In this document: piece by piece, positions 20,666 to 29,016 of the stretch
Position numbering within the stretch: the first letter of the stretch is position 1
Layout: every line of letters begins with the position of its first letter
Origin: Agarivorans sp. Toyoura001
GTDB taxonomy: Bacteria > Pseudomonadota > Gammaproteobacteria > Enterobacterales > Celerinatantimonadaceae
Length of the DNA stretch: 64,000 nt
Direction: 5' to 3'
Assembly (NCBI RefSeq): GCF_005405585.1
Contig: NZ_BJEQ01000009.1
Coordinates: forward strand, 94,572-158,571
Position numbers and translations under genes: made by a program
Notes under the pieces: model-generated
The model's input: only the letters and a program-made list of their open reading frames with translations
What the model was told of the DNA's origin: nothing
Databases searched by the model: none

Positions 20666-20681
20666 TGGCACACAGCTTGTA
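20666..20681 (+). promoter_or_regulatory. Sigma54 (-24/-12) promoter for glnK-amtB
   Basis: TGGCACACAGCTTGTA matches the RpoN consensus TGGCAC-N5-TTGCA with correct GG spacing; the single deviation is T in place of C in the -12 element. The two NtrC-type dyads upstream support it. Confidence 0.65.
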
Positions 20682-20729
20682 AGTTGTTATTCGAGAAAAG
20701 TTAATCGATGACTCTTTGGAGGAGCTCAA

Positions 20730-21068
20730 ATGAAACTAATTAGCGCGATAATCAAGCCATTCAAATTGGATGACGTGCGTGAAGCCATCGCCGAAGTAGG
20801 CGTAGATGGTTTAACCGTATCTGAAGTTAAAGGCTTTGGTCGTCAAAAAGGTCACACTGAACTTTACCGTGGTGCTGAATACCAAGTTGATTTTCTACCT
20901 AAAGTAAAATTGGAAATCGCTACTAGCTCAGAAAATGTAGATCGCATTATCGAAGCTATTTCTAGTGCAGCTTACACCGGAAAAATTGGTGACGGTAAGA
21001 TTTTTGTATACGACTTAAGCAACGTAGTACGTATTCGTACTGGCGAAATGGATGCAGAGGCTATCTAA
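20730..21068 (+). CDS. glnK: PII nitrogen signal protein GlnK
   Basis: Trimeric PII protein that senses ATP/ADP and 2-oxoglutarate and blocks the ammonium channel AmtB when nitrogen is abundant. The 112-residue protein carries the uridylylation site Tyr51 in the T-loop sequence ELYRGAEYQVDF, the B-loop TGKIGDGKIFV and the C-terminal RIRTGE. A GGAGG ribosome-binding site precedes the ATG. GlnK rather than GlnB is chosen because amtB follows 45 nt downstream and the promoter region is of NtrC/sigma54 type. Confidence 0.93.
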   Translation: MKLISAIIKPFKLDDVREAIAEVGVDGLTVSEVKGFGRQKGHTELYRGAEYQVDFLPKVKLEIATSSENVDRIIEAISSAAYTGKIGDGKIFVYDLSNVVRIRTGEMDAEAI

Positions 21069-21113
21069 GGGAAACCTTAGCAAGCTTATAACAGGGATTA
21101 CGGGGAAGTAATT

Positions 21114-22385
21114 ATGGAAAACGAAATTTATCAACTGCAATATGCCATGGACACCTTCTACTTTTTGGTGTGTGGCGCATTAGTTATGTGGATGGCTGCT
21201 GGCTTTTCAATGTTGGAAGCAGGTTTAGTTCGCGCTAAAAACACCACAGAGATTCTTACTAAGAACATCGCACTTTATTCTATCGCTTGTATCATGTACT
21301 TGGTATGTGGTTACTCAATCATGTACGACGGTGGCATCTTCTTATCAGGCATCGAAGCGTTTGACCTAGGTGGCGTACTGGCCTCTAAAGCTGAAGAAGG
21401 CTTTGAAGGCGGCAGCGTATACTCAGGTGCTTCTGACTTCTTCTTCCAAGTAGTATTTGTAGCTACAGCAATGTCTATCGTATCTGGTGCGGTTGCTGAG
21501 CGTATGAAGCTTTGGGCATTCTTAATCTTTGCTGTAGTGCTAACTGGTTTCATCTACCCTCTAGAAGGTAGCTGGACATGGGGCGGTGCAGACGTATTTG
21601 GTCTTTACAACTTAGGCGACCTTGGTTTCTCTGACTTCGCTGGTTCAGGTATTGTTCACTTAGCTGGTGCTGCAGCAGCATTGTCTGGTGTATTACTACT
21701 GGGCGCCCGTAAAGGTAAATACAGCAAAAATGGTTCTGTTAACCCAATCCCGGGTTCAAACATGCCACTTGCTACTGTAGGTACTTTCATCTTATGGATG
21801 GGTTGGTTCGGCTTCAATGGCGGTTCTGTATTGAAACTCGCTGATGCCTCAAGCGCTCACTCTGTTGCTATGGTATTCCTAAACACTAACGCAGCTGCGG
21901 CAGCAGGCGCTGTTTCTGCTCTACTTGTGTGTAAGTTAACTTGGGGCAAAGCTGACCTAACAATGTTACTAAACGGCGCGTTAGCTGGCCTAGTAGCAAT
22001 CACTGCTGAACCTTCTACTCCTACTGCGCTTCAAGCCACTATGTTTGGTGCTGTAGCGGGCGTATTGGTAGTTGCTTCAATCGTATTCTTCGACAAGATT
22101 AAGATTGATGATCCAGTAGGTGCTATCTCGGTTCACGGTGTAGTTGGTTTGTTCGGTCTACTGCTTGTTCCATTAACTAACGATGGTTCTAGCTTCTCTG
22201 GCCAAATCATTGGTGCCTTAACTATTTTTGGTTGGGTATTCGTTTCAAGCTTCATTGTTTGGAGTATCTTGAAAGCTGTAATGGGTATTCGAGTAACAGA
22301 AGAAGAAGAAATGAATGGTATGGACCTGTCTGATTGTGGTATCGATGCATACCCAGAGTTCGTAACAGTTAAATCTTCTAACTAA
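21114..22385 (+). CDS. amtB: Ammonium transporter AmtB
   Basis: Trimeric inner-membrane ammonium channel with about 11 membrane helices; 423 residues. Conserved elements include the Asp and first pore His in DFAGSGIVHLAGA, the second pore His in VHGVVGLFGLL, and the periplasmic-gate aromatic region. The C-terminal cytoplasmic tail has GMDLSDCGIDAYPE, the GlnK-docking segment. The N-terminus begins directly with a membrane helix and lacks an obvious cleaved signal peptide, unlike E. coli AmtB. Co-transcribed with glnK; a strong terminator follows. Confidence 0.95.
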   Translation: MENEIYQLQYAMDTFYFLVCGALVMWMAAGFSMLEAGLVRAKNTTEILTKNIALYSIACIMYLVCGYSIMYDGGIFLSGIEAFDLGGVLASKAEEGFEGGSVYSGASDFFFQVVFVATAMSIVSGAVAERMKLWAFLIFAVVLTGFIYPLEGSWTWGGADVFGLYNLGDLGFSDFAGSGIVHLAGAAAALSGVLLLGARKGKYSKNGSVNPIPGSNMPLATVGTFILWMGWFGFNGGSVLKLADASSAHSVAMVFLNTNAAAAAGAVSALLVCKLTWGKADLTMLLNGALAGLVAITAEPSTPTALQATMFGAVAGVLVVASIVFFDKIKIDDPVGAISVHGVVGLFGLLLVPLTNDGSSFSGQIIGALTIFGWVFVSSFIVWSILKAVMGIRVTEEEEMNGMDLSDCGIDAYPEFVTVKSSN

Positions 22386-22400
22386 GAATAACTTGTTATC

Positions 22401-22429
22401 AAAAAGGCCTGCTTTTGCAGGCCTTTTTT
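22401..22429 (+). terminator. Intrinsic terminator after amtB
   Basis: AAAAAGGCCTGC-TTTT-GCAGGCCTTTTTT: a 12-bp stem with a 4-nt loop and T tract, 15 nt after the amtB stop codon. Confidence 0.94.
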
Positions 22430-22479
22430 GTTTTAAAACATAGGCAATTTAGTTAACGCATGTTAATCTTAAGTCAAAT

Positions 22480-22498
22480 GATAACGATTTGCGTTTAA
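22480..22498 (+). promoter_or_regulatory. Candidate Fur box before the iron transporter
   Basis: GATAACGATTTGCGTTTAA matches the 19-bp Fur consensus at about 11 positions and lies 20 nt upstream of the binding-protein start. The match alone is modest; the function of the downstream genes raises its likelihood. Confidence 0.45.
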
Positions 22499-22517
22499 CT
22501 ATTTGAAGGATTCGCTT

Positions 22518-23552
22518 GTGAACAAATCTGTATTCTCTTCGTTGGTAGCCGTATTGGCTTCATTGGTTGTTGCTACGCCAGCCATTGCTGCGGAAGAAGT
22601 TAACTTGTACTCATACCGCCAACAAAGCCTACTACAACCACTTACCGATGCATTTACTGCTGAAACCGGCATTAAGGTAAATGTTGTTCACGCAGAAAAA
22701 GGCTTAGCTGAAAAGATTAAGGCTGCTGGTGCGAATAACCCTGCTGATTTAGTGCTTACCGTTGATATTGGTCGCTTGGAAGAAGTACGTGCTGCTGGTT
22801 TGTTTGAAGCGGTAGATTCACCATTATTAAACGACGTTGTACCCGCGCACTTGCGCCACCCAGAGAACCTTTGGTTTGCCTTAACCACACGTGCTCGTGT
22901 TGTTTACGCACATAAAGATCGTGTGAAAGAGGGTGAATTAGCGTCTCTCAATGATTTAGCTGATCCAAAGTGGAAGGGTCGCATTTGTACGCGATCAGGC
23001 AAACATGTATATAACATTGGTTTAATTGCTTCAGTGATTGCCGAAGATGGCGAAGAAGCTGCTGAAACATGGTTGCGCGGCGTTAAAGACAACTTAGCTC
23101 GCAAACCTCAAGGTAATGACCGCGCTCAAGCTAAGGCTATTTTCGAAGGTCAATGTGACCTTGCTATCGCCAACCGCTACTACATGGGTAAAATGTTTTA
23201 CAACACTAAAAGCCCTGAGCAACAGCAGTGGGCCGAGCAAATTCGTGTTGAGTACTTAGACCAACAGGTGGGTGGCCGCGGTCAGCACATTAACATTTCG
23301 GGCGCTGGTTTGCTGAATACGGCTAAAAACAAAGATAATGCGATTAAGTTGCTAGAGTTCTTAGTAGGTGAAACCGCTCAAGGCTTGTACGCTACCGCTA
23401 ACTTTGAAGAACCTGTTCGCGCTGGCATTAAAACCGATGAGTTCATTGAAAGCTTAGGCGATTTCAAATCTGACCGCATTTCGTTACAAGACGTAGCAGA
23501 CCAGCGCGCAGCAGCAGCTCGCTTGGTTGACCGCGTTGGCTTTGATATGTAA
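22518..23552 (+). CDS. fbpA: Ferric iron ABC transporter, periplasmic binding protein (FbpA/FutA-like)
   Basis: Captures Fe(III) in the periplasm for import. I place the start at GTG 22518, 7 nt after GAAGGA, giving 344 residues; an upstream in-frame TTG (22503) overlaps the ribosome-binding site. There is a signal peptide ending at TPAIAA, then EEVNLYSYRQ, which begins the mature lobe. The paired tyrosines in NRYYMGKMFYN (near 225) are the family iron ligands. It is first in an operon with a two-module permease and an ATPase. Two terminator-like hairpins follow, which should keep this protein in excess. Confidence 0.92.
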   Translation: MNKSVFSSLVAVLASLVVATPAIAAEEVNLYSYRQQSLLQPLTDAFTAETGIKVNVVHAEKGLAEKIKAAGANNPADLVLTVDIGRLEEVRAAGLFEAVDSPLLNDVVPAHLRHPENLWFALTTRARVVYAHKDRVKEGELASLNDLADPKWKGRICTRSGKHVYNIGLIASVIAEDGEEAAETWLRGVKDNLARKPQGNDRAQAKAIFEGQCDLAIANRYYMGKMFYNTKSPEQQQWAEQIRVEYLDQQVGGRGQHINISGAGLLNTAKNKDNAIKLLEFLVGETAQGLYATANFEEPVRAGIKTDEFIESLGDFKSDRISLQDVADQRAAAARLVDRVGFDM

Positions 23553-23591
23553 AGGTTGCTAAACTTGCAGTTCTATCTGCAAGCTTAGATA

Positions 23592-23618
23592 AAGCTGGCC
23601 TGAGGTCAGCTTTTTTTG
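23592..23618 (+). terminator. First attenuator-type hairpin between fbpA and fbpB
   Basis: AGCTGGCC-TGA-GGTCAGCT forms an 8-bp stem with one G-T pair and is followed by seven T residues, 40 nt after the fbpA stop codon. Confidence 0.8.
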
Positions 23619-23623
23619 TGTAT

Positions 23624-23644
23624 ACGGCGCAGCGCCGTTTTTTG
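23624..23644 (+). terminator. Second attenuator-type hairpin between fbpA and fbpB
   Basis: ACGGCG-CAG-CGCCGT forms a 6-bp GC-rich stem with a 3-nt loop followed by a T tract, only 11 nt before the permease start codon and next to its ribosome-binding site. It may reduce both read-through and translation of fbpB. Confidence 0.7.
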
Positions 23645-23654
23645 TTTGGAAGCT

Positions 23655-25340
23655 ATGAGCACTACCGCTACGTCTACTTCGGTTCGATTATTGTTGTCTA
23701 AATCTCGCTTCGATCTATGGGTATGGATAGCGCTTGCGATTGCCATTCTGGCGTTTATTCCGGTCATCACCTTATTTAAGTTATCTTGGGCGAATAACCA
23801 AGAAATTTGGCAGCATCTGCTCGATACGGTGTTTTGGATATATGTTAAAAACACCCTGCTGTTGTGTATGGGAGTTACCCTGTTTACCGCTTTTATTGGT
23901 ACAGGGGCGGCGTGGTTGGTTACTCGATTTAACTTCCCTTTAAAATCTGTTTTTGTATGGGCACTTTTGCTGCCTTTAGCTGTACCGAGTTACATACTGG
24001 CCTTTGTGATAACCGATCAGTTGGAATACGCTGGCTTTGTGCAAAAAAGCTTGCGGGCAATTTTTGGCTGGCAAACCGCGCGCGATTATTGGTTTCCTGA
24101 GATCCGCTCGATTCAAGGTGCTATCGCTGTACTAAGTTTAGTGCTTTATCCTTATGTGTATTTGCTGGCTCGCGCTGCATTTGTCGAGCAAGCCGCGCAG
24201 CTATTTGAAATGAGTCGCTGTTTAGGGAAAAGCCAAACTCAAAGCTTTTTTAAAGTAGCGCTTCCGTTGGCAAGGCCAGCCATAGTAGTGGGTGTGACTT
24301 TAGCCTTAATGGAAACCATTAATGAATATGGCACCGTAGAGTTTTTTGCGGTGCCCACGCTTACCGCGGGTATTTTTGATGTATGGCTGAACATGAGTAG
24401 TTTGTCGGCCGCTGCGCAAATTGCCTTGATGTTGGTGAGCTTCTCCATTTTACTACTGGGGCTAGAGCGTTACAGCCGCAACGCAGGTAAGTTTTACAAG
24501 TTGACTGGGCAATCTCCAGCAATGTTTGCCGAGCCTCTTAAAGGCGCTAAAGCTTGGACGGCCACGCTACTGTGTTTGTTGCCGATTAGTTTGGGTTTCA
24601 TCCTGCCGGTCACGGTGTTAAGTAATTATGCTTTACGTAACTTAGATTCTGGCTTTGACCAGTATTTAACTAATGCGTGGAATAGCTTTTCGTTAGCTGC
24701 AATGGCGGCGTTACTCACTACAGCCTTAGGTTTATTACTAGCCTATGGAGTACGTTTATCTAAAAGTAATAAGATGCGTAGCATCGCCGAGGCAGCAACG
24801 CTGGGTTATGCGATTCCTGGTGCGGTGTTGGCGGTAGGTATTTTGTATCCGCTTGGCTTGTTTGATAATGCGGTCGATAGCTTAATGAAAGCTTGGTTTA
24901 ACTACCCTACAGGTTTACTGCTTACCGGCACAGGAGGGGCTTTAGTGTTGGCTTACTCTTTACGTTTTATTGCCTTAAGTTACCGCACCCTAGATGCCAG
25001 CCTAACTAAAATTACGCCAGAAATGGATGACGCTTCTCGAGTATTAGGCAGTCGCTCTGGTAAAACGCTATGGCGGATCCATTTACCGCTGATCAGGCCA
25101 AGCTTACTTACTGCTATGTTGTTAGTATTTGTCGACACCATGAAAGAGCTGCCAATTACCTTAATTTTAAGGCCGTTCAATTTTAATACTTTGTCTACTC
25201 AAGTATGGGATTTAGCCTCTTTGGAGCAACTAGAGCAAAGTGCTTTAGCTGCCTTAACCATATTATTGGCAGGTATTCTTCCGGTTATCATTATGAGTCG
25301 AAATATTGGCTCTTCAGAACAGCGCCCACAAGGACACTAA
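23655..25340 (+). CDS. fbpB: Ferric iron ABC transporter permease (fused two-module FbpB type)
   Basis: Inner-membrane channel of the ferric importer. The start is ATG 23655, giving 561 residues. Two consecutive BPD/MetI-like permease modules are visible (about 60-290 and 345-550), each with an ATPase-contact EAA loop: EMSRCLGKSQTQSFFKVALPLARPA in the first, and DASRVLGSRSGKTLWRIHLPLIRPS in the second (written here in two pieces of the same loops: EMSRCLGKS and DASRVLGSR mark their beginnings). About 12 membrane helices are expected. The next gene, the ATPase, starts 8 nt after the stop codon. Confidence 0.92.
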   Translation: MSTTATSTSVRLLLSKSRFDLWVWIALAIAILAFIPVITLFKLSWANNQEIWQHLLDTVFWIYVKNTLLLCMGVTLFTAFIGTGAAWLVTRFNFPLKSVFVWALLLPLAVPSYILAFVITDQLEYAGFVQKSLRAIFGWQTARDYWFPEIRSIQGAIAVLSLVLYPYVYLLARAAFVEQAAQLFEMSRCLGKSQTQSFFKVALPLARPAIVVGVTLALMETINEYGTVEFFAVPTLTAGIFDVWLNMSSLSAAAQIALMLVSFSILLLGLERYSRNAGKFYKLTGQSPAMFAEPLKGAKAWTATLLCLLPISLGFILPVTVLSNYALRNLDSGFDQYLTNAWNSFSLAAMAALLTTALGLLLAYGVRLSKSNKMRSIAEAATLGYAIPGAVLAVGILYPLGLFDNAVDSLMKAWFNYPTGLLLTGTGGALVLAYSLRFIALSYRTLDASLTKITPEMDDASRVLGSRSGKTLWRIHLPLIRPSLLTAMLLVFVDTMKELPITLILRPFNFNTLSTQVWDLASLEQLEQSALAALTILLAGILPVIIMSRNIGSSEQRPQGH

Positions 25341-25347
25341 ACCCGCA

Positions 25348-26400
25348 ATGAGTATTGTTTTACGTAAAGTTAATCATTTCTACGGTGAACAGCAGGCGCT
25401 TAAAGATGTCAGTATTGAGGTTGAAGAAAACCAAATTGTAGCGCTGCTGGGCCCATCAGGGTGCGGAAAAACCACCTTATTGCGTTTAGTCGCAGGTTTA
25501 GAGCGGCTGCAAAGTGGTGAGCTGTACTTGCAAGACAAGTTAGTCGCAGCCCCAGCACAAGCTATACACTTAGCTCCAGAGCAACGTGCCATAGGTATGA
25601 TGTTTCAAGACTATGCCTTGTTTCCGCATATGAGTGTTAAAACCAATATAGAGTACGGACTACGCAAGCAACAAGACTTACCAAAGCGTCGCCAGTGGAT
25701 TGAAGAAAGCTTAAACAACATGGGCATGCAAGGTCTGCTAGGTCGCTTTCCGCATACCTTGTCGGGTGGCCAGCAGCAGCGTGTCGCCCTATTGCGCGCT
25801 TTAGCTCCAGAGCCTAACACCATGTTGTTGGATGAACCGTTCTCTGCGCTCGATGAGCATTTACGCCAACAAGTGCGAGAAGAAACCCTCGACGTATTGA
25901 AGAAAACCAAAACCCCCGCAGTGATGGTGACTCACGACCCGCTAGAGGCAATGTTTATCGCGGATCGTATTGTTGTGATGGAGCAGGGGGAAATTGTACA
26001 AAATGCTAGCCCTCAAGAAATCTACAATCAGCCAGCAAATGCCTTTGTGGCAGCATTGTTTGGCCCAAGCAATCGCTTTGTTGCGCCGGTAGAGCAAGGT
26101 GCGGTTAGTACCGCTTTAGGGGCTTTTTCGGCCAATCAAATTAACGATGGCGAACTGGCAGAGGTGATTGTTCGCGCTAAAGATGTGGTGGTGCATCAGC
26201 TTGAAAACAGCCAACAAATAGAAGCGAGTATTATCTCGGTGCATTCAATGGGTAATGAAACGCACTTTAGGTTACAGCTAGCTGAATTACCTGAGCAGGT
26301 GATTCATGCGCGAATGCGTGACCATTGGCAAGCAAGTCCGGGCACTAAGGTATGGTTATCGGTTAATGGTGATGCGGCATTTGTCTTCCCCAAAGTGTAG
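25348..26400 (+). CDS. fbpC: Ferric iron ABC transporter ATP-binding protein
   Basis: Cytoplasmic ATPase of the importer. The start is ATG 25348 (350 residues). Walker A GPSGCGKTT (near 38), Q-loop MMFQDYALFPHM, signature LSGGQQQRV, Walker B MLLLDEPFSALDE and the switch His in VTHDPLEA are all present. A C-terminal TOBE-like regulatory domain (about 245-350) follows, as in FbpC/PotA-type ATPases. Last gene of the operon; argR lies convergent 25 nt downstream. Confidence 0.93.
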   Translation: MSIVLRKVNHFYGEQQALKDVSIEVEENQIVALLGPSGCGKTTLLRLVAGLERLQSGELYLQDKLVAAPAQAIHLAPEQRAIGMMFQDYALFPHMSVKTNIEYGLRKQQDLPKRRQWIEESLNNMGMQGLLGRFPHTLSGGQQQRVALLRALAPEPNTMLLDEPFSALDEHLRQQVREETLDVLKKTKTPAVMVTHDPLEAMFIADRIVVMEQGEIVQNASPQEIYNQPANAFVAALFGPSNRFVAPVEQGAVSTALGAFSANQINDGELAEVIVRAKDVVVHQLENSQQIEASIISVHSMGNETHFRLQLAELPEQVIHARMRDHWQASPGTKVWLSVNGDAAFVFPKV

Positions 26401-26424
26401 TTTGGGGAAGTGTTTTTTGAAGCC

Positions 26425-26892
26425 TTAGGCAACTTCAAACAGTTCTTTTACCGATTGAAATACATCGGCAATAGCTACTTGGCGGGTAGGGGTAATAAAA
26501 ATAGTATCATCACCAGCAATGGTGCCAAGAATACCTTCAGCTTTACCTAATGAATCTAGCAAACGGGCAATTAACTGCGCCGCACCAGGGCTAGTATGAA
26601 TAACGATTAAGGCATCGTTGAAATCCATTTCTAGTACTAAGATTTTTAATTGACTAGAAACAGTAGGAACCCCTAACTCTGCTGGTAGGCAGTAAACCAT
26701 TTCCATTTTTGCGTTGCGAGTACGCACTGCGCCAAACTTGCTTAGCATGCGTGACACTTTCGATTGGTTGATATTTTCGAAACCCTGATCTTGTAGGGCG
26801 GTCACTATTTCAGCTTGAGAGCCAAAACGTTCTTCTTTTAACAGTGATTTAAATGCTTTAATTAACTGTTCTTGTTTATCGCTATATTTCAT
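26425..26892 (-). CDS. argR: Arginine repressor ArgR
   Basis: Hexameric arginine-dependent regulator of arginine biosynthesis and transport. The 155-residue protein has an N-terminal winged helix (about 1-75; [20 protein letters not shown]) and a C-terminal oligomerisation/arginine-binding domain with [11 protein letters not shown] (near 120-130). It is divergent from an amino-acid-binding protein gene; ARG-box-like sequences lie between them. The argR/mdh neighbourhood is common in gammaproteobacteria. Confidence 0.95.
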   Translation of the reverse strand: MKYSDKQEQLIKAFKSLLKEERFGSQAEIVTALQDQGFENINQSKVSRMLSKFGAVRTRNAKMEMVYCLPAELGVPTVSSQLKILVLEMDFNDALIVIHTSPGAAQLIARLLDSLGKAEGILGTIAGDDTIFITPTRQVAIADVFQSVKELFEVA

Positions 26893-26943
26893 CGGTGATC
26901 CGAGCTTGTAAATCCGCGGTTATTGTCGCCAACTTTTATATGT

Positions 26944-26982
26944 ATATCAACTTTATTCTAGTTTTATGCATATAAATGCATA
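26944..26982. promoter_or_regulatory. Tandem ARG boxes between argR and the binding-protein gene
   Basis: TATGCATATAAATGCATA (26965-26982) fits the ARG-box consensus TNTGAATWWWWATTCANW at 14 of 16 informative positions. Exactly 3 bp upstream, 26944-26961 ends in TTTATTCTAG, a good right half-site with a poor left half. A 3-bp gap between paired boxes is the usual ArgR arrangement. Confidence 0.68.
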
Positions 26983-27081
26983 GTGAAACACATAATTGTT
27001 GTTCAATTAGCCAACATTTTCTTGTGAGGCTTTGCTAAGCTGAATTATGATAGCAACATCAAACTTGGTGTGTAGTTAACT

Positions 27082-27789
27082 ATGTGGCTAAAATCTCTGT
27101 TCTTTCTTCCTTTGCTCGTACTTCAATCAGTACTTGCTGACGATAAACCTCTGCGAGTGGTTACCGAAGCATCTTATCCGCCCTTTGAATCATTTGATGA
27201 GCACAAGCAGCTGGTGGGCTTCGATATTGAGTTGGCTAAGGCCATTTGTGAACAAATAAATCGAGAGTGTGAGTTTTACCATCAGCCCTTTGATAGTTTG
27301 TTATCTAGCGTTGCTGCCGATCATTACGATGTGGCGATATCAGCCTTAGATATTACCGAGCAACGTAAAACCTTAGTAAGCTTTAGTGATGCTTATTTCG
27401 ATAATATGGCGGTTTATCTCACGAAGCCTGAGCTAGAAGTTGCAAGCAACTCAGTGGTTGCGGTACAAAGTGGCTCGAGCTTTATGCGCTTCTTACGTGA
27501 ACAACGGCCTAATATTCTATCGATTGCTTACCCCAGTTATCAACTCGCCTTAGCAGATTTGAATCAAGCTAAAATTGATGCGGTATTTTTAGATTCGGCA
27601 GCGGCTCACTATTGGTTGGCAAGCCATCCGGAGTTTGTGACTCAAGTGGATGAAAACTATCCGGCTAGCGGATTAGGTATGGCGGTTTCAAAGCAAAACG
27701 AAGACCTGCTGAATCAAATCAACCATGCGCTTAATGTGTTAAAAAATAACGGCAGTTACCGAACAATATACCAGTCCTTCTTTAACTAA
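27082..27789 (+). CDS. Periplasmic amino-acid-binding protein (ArtI/ArtJ-like)
   Basis: Family 3 solute-binding protein of 235 residues with a signal peptide (about 1-19, ending SVLA) and mature start DDKPLRVVTEASYPPFES. LVGFDIELAKAICEQI, DSLLSSVAADHYDVAISALDIT and GLGMAVSK are typical binding-cleft segments. No permease or ATPase is adjacent, so it either shares a transporter encoded elsewhere or acts as a sensor. Arginine or another basic amino acid is a plausible ligand because of the ArgR boxes upstream, but this is inference. Confidence 0.82.
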   Translation: MWLKSLFFLPLLVLQSVLADDKPLRVVTEASYPPFESFDEHKQLVGFDIELAKAICEQINRECEFYHQPFDSLLSSVAADHYDVAISALDITEQRKTLVSFSDAYFDNMAVYLTKPELEVASNSVVAVQSGSSFMRFLREQRPNILSIAYPSYQLALADLNQAKIDAVFLDSAAAHYWLASHPEFVTQVDENYPASGLGMAVSKQNEDLLNQINHALNVLKNNGSYRTIYQSFFN

Positions 27790-27969
27790 CAAACACTGTT
27801 AGACCAAGGTCTTAAACCCTATAGTTAAAGTGTGATTAAGGCAGCTTTTTACTGTTTTAAAGTTGCTTTAAAAATGTTGCTAAATTGTATTTTAGAGCGG
27901 ATTCCGTTATCTTGTTTCTGTCTTTATAGACATCCCCTCTACAATTACAAAAAAGCATGGAGAAGTTGG

Positions 27970-28899
27970 ATGAAAGTTGCCGTATTAGGTGCTGCAGGCG
28001 GAATTGGCCAAGCCCTTTCATTACTATTAAAAACCCAGTTACCCGCTGGTTCTGAACTTTCGCTTTATGACATCGCCCCAGTAACACCTGGTGTTGCTGT
28101 AGATTTGAGCCACATCCCTACACAAGTGGCCATTAAAGGATTCGCAGGCGAAGACCCTAGCCCGGCCCTAGAAGGTGCCGATATTGTTCTAATTTCTGCC
28201 GGTGTAGCGCGTAAACCTGGTATGGATCGCTCAGATCTATTTAATATCAACGCGGGCATCGTTAAAAACCTTATCGAGAAAGTTGCCGTTACTTGTCCAA
28301 AGGCATGTATTGGTATTATCACTAACCCAGTAAATACCACGGTTCCAATCGCGGCCGAAGTATTAAAAAATGCTGGCGTATATGATCCTGCTAAACTGTT
28401 TGGTGTAACCACACTAGACGTGATTCGCTCAGAAACCTTTATCGCTGAAGCGAAAGGCCTAAACCCAGCAGACATTAAACTTAACGTTATTGGTGGCCAC
28501 AGCGGCGTAACTATTTTGCCATTGCTTTCTCAGTTAGACGGTATTTCGTTTACTGATGAAGAAATTGCAACAATGACTACACGCATCCAAAATGCCGGTA
28601 CAGAAGTTGTTGAAGCTAAAGCTGGTGGCGGTAGTGCTACACTTTCTATGGGCCAAGCAGCAGCACGTTTCTGTTTGTCTTTAGTTAAAGCAGCGCAAGG
28701 CGAAGACGTGATTGAGTGTGCTTACGTAGACGGCGGCAGCGAGCATGCTAAGTTCTTTGCTCAACCTATCCGTTTGGGTCCTCAAGGTGTTGCTGAAGTC
28801 TTACCTTACGGTGAGATTAGCGCCTTTGAAAAAGCCGCAGTTGAAGGTATGTTAGATACCTTACACGGCGATATCGATAAAGGTGTTGAGTTTGTTTAA
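27970..28899 (+). CDS. mdh: Malate dehydrogenase
   Basis: NAD-dependent TCA-cycle enzyme interconverting malate and oxaloacetate. The frame is open from 27832, but ATG 27970 (preceded by GGAGAAG) gives the family N-terminus [17 protein letters not shown] and 309 residues (E. coli 312). Visible are the NAD-binding GAAGGIGQ, the substrate-binding arginines in [11 protein letters not shown], the [12 protein letters not shown] region and the catalytic His in [12 protein letters not shown] strong terminator follows 21 nt after the stop. Confidence 0.97.
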   Translation: MKVAVLGAAGGIGQALSLLLKTQLPAGSELSLYDIAPVTPGVAVDLSHIPTQVAIKGFAGEDPSPALEGADIVLISAGVARKPGMDRSDLFNINAGIVKNLIEKVAVTCPKACIGIITNPVNTTVPIAAEVLKNAGVYDPAKLFGVTTLDVIRSETFIAEAKGLNPADIKLNVIGGHSGVTILPLLSQLDGISFTDEEIATMTTRIQNAGTEVVEAKAGGGSATLSMGQAAARFCLSLVKAAQGEDVIECAYVDGGSEHAKFFAQPIRLGPQGVAEVLPYGEISAFEKAAVEGMLDTLHGDIDKGVEFV

Positions 28900-28920
28900 A
28901 CTCTTCCACTAGCCGATACT

Positions 28921-28945
28921 AAGGAGTGCTTGCACTCCTTTTTTT
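28921..28945 (+). terminator. Intrinsic terminator after mdh
   Basis: AAGGAGTGC-TT-GCACTCCTT followed by T residues; a 9-bp stem. Confidence 0.92.
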
Positions 28946-29016
28946 GTGGCTAAAAAGTCACTTTAGTTTTTGCCAGCCTTGCCGATAGCATAATTGTTAA
29001 GACGATAGGAACGGCT

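Larger units (their letters stand above)
20381..20729. other. 349-nt regulatory region before glnK
   Basis: AT-rich gap without a coding frame. It contains two NtrC-type dyads and a sigma54-like promoter, listed separately. Confidence 0.8.

Noticed and set aside
27832..27969. N-terminal extension of malate dehydrogenase
   Set aside because: The extra 46 residues have no family match, and ATG 27970 has a good ribosome-binding site and the canonical N-terminus.
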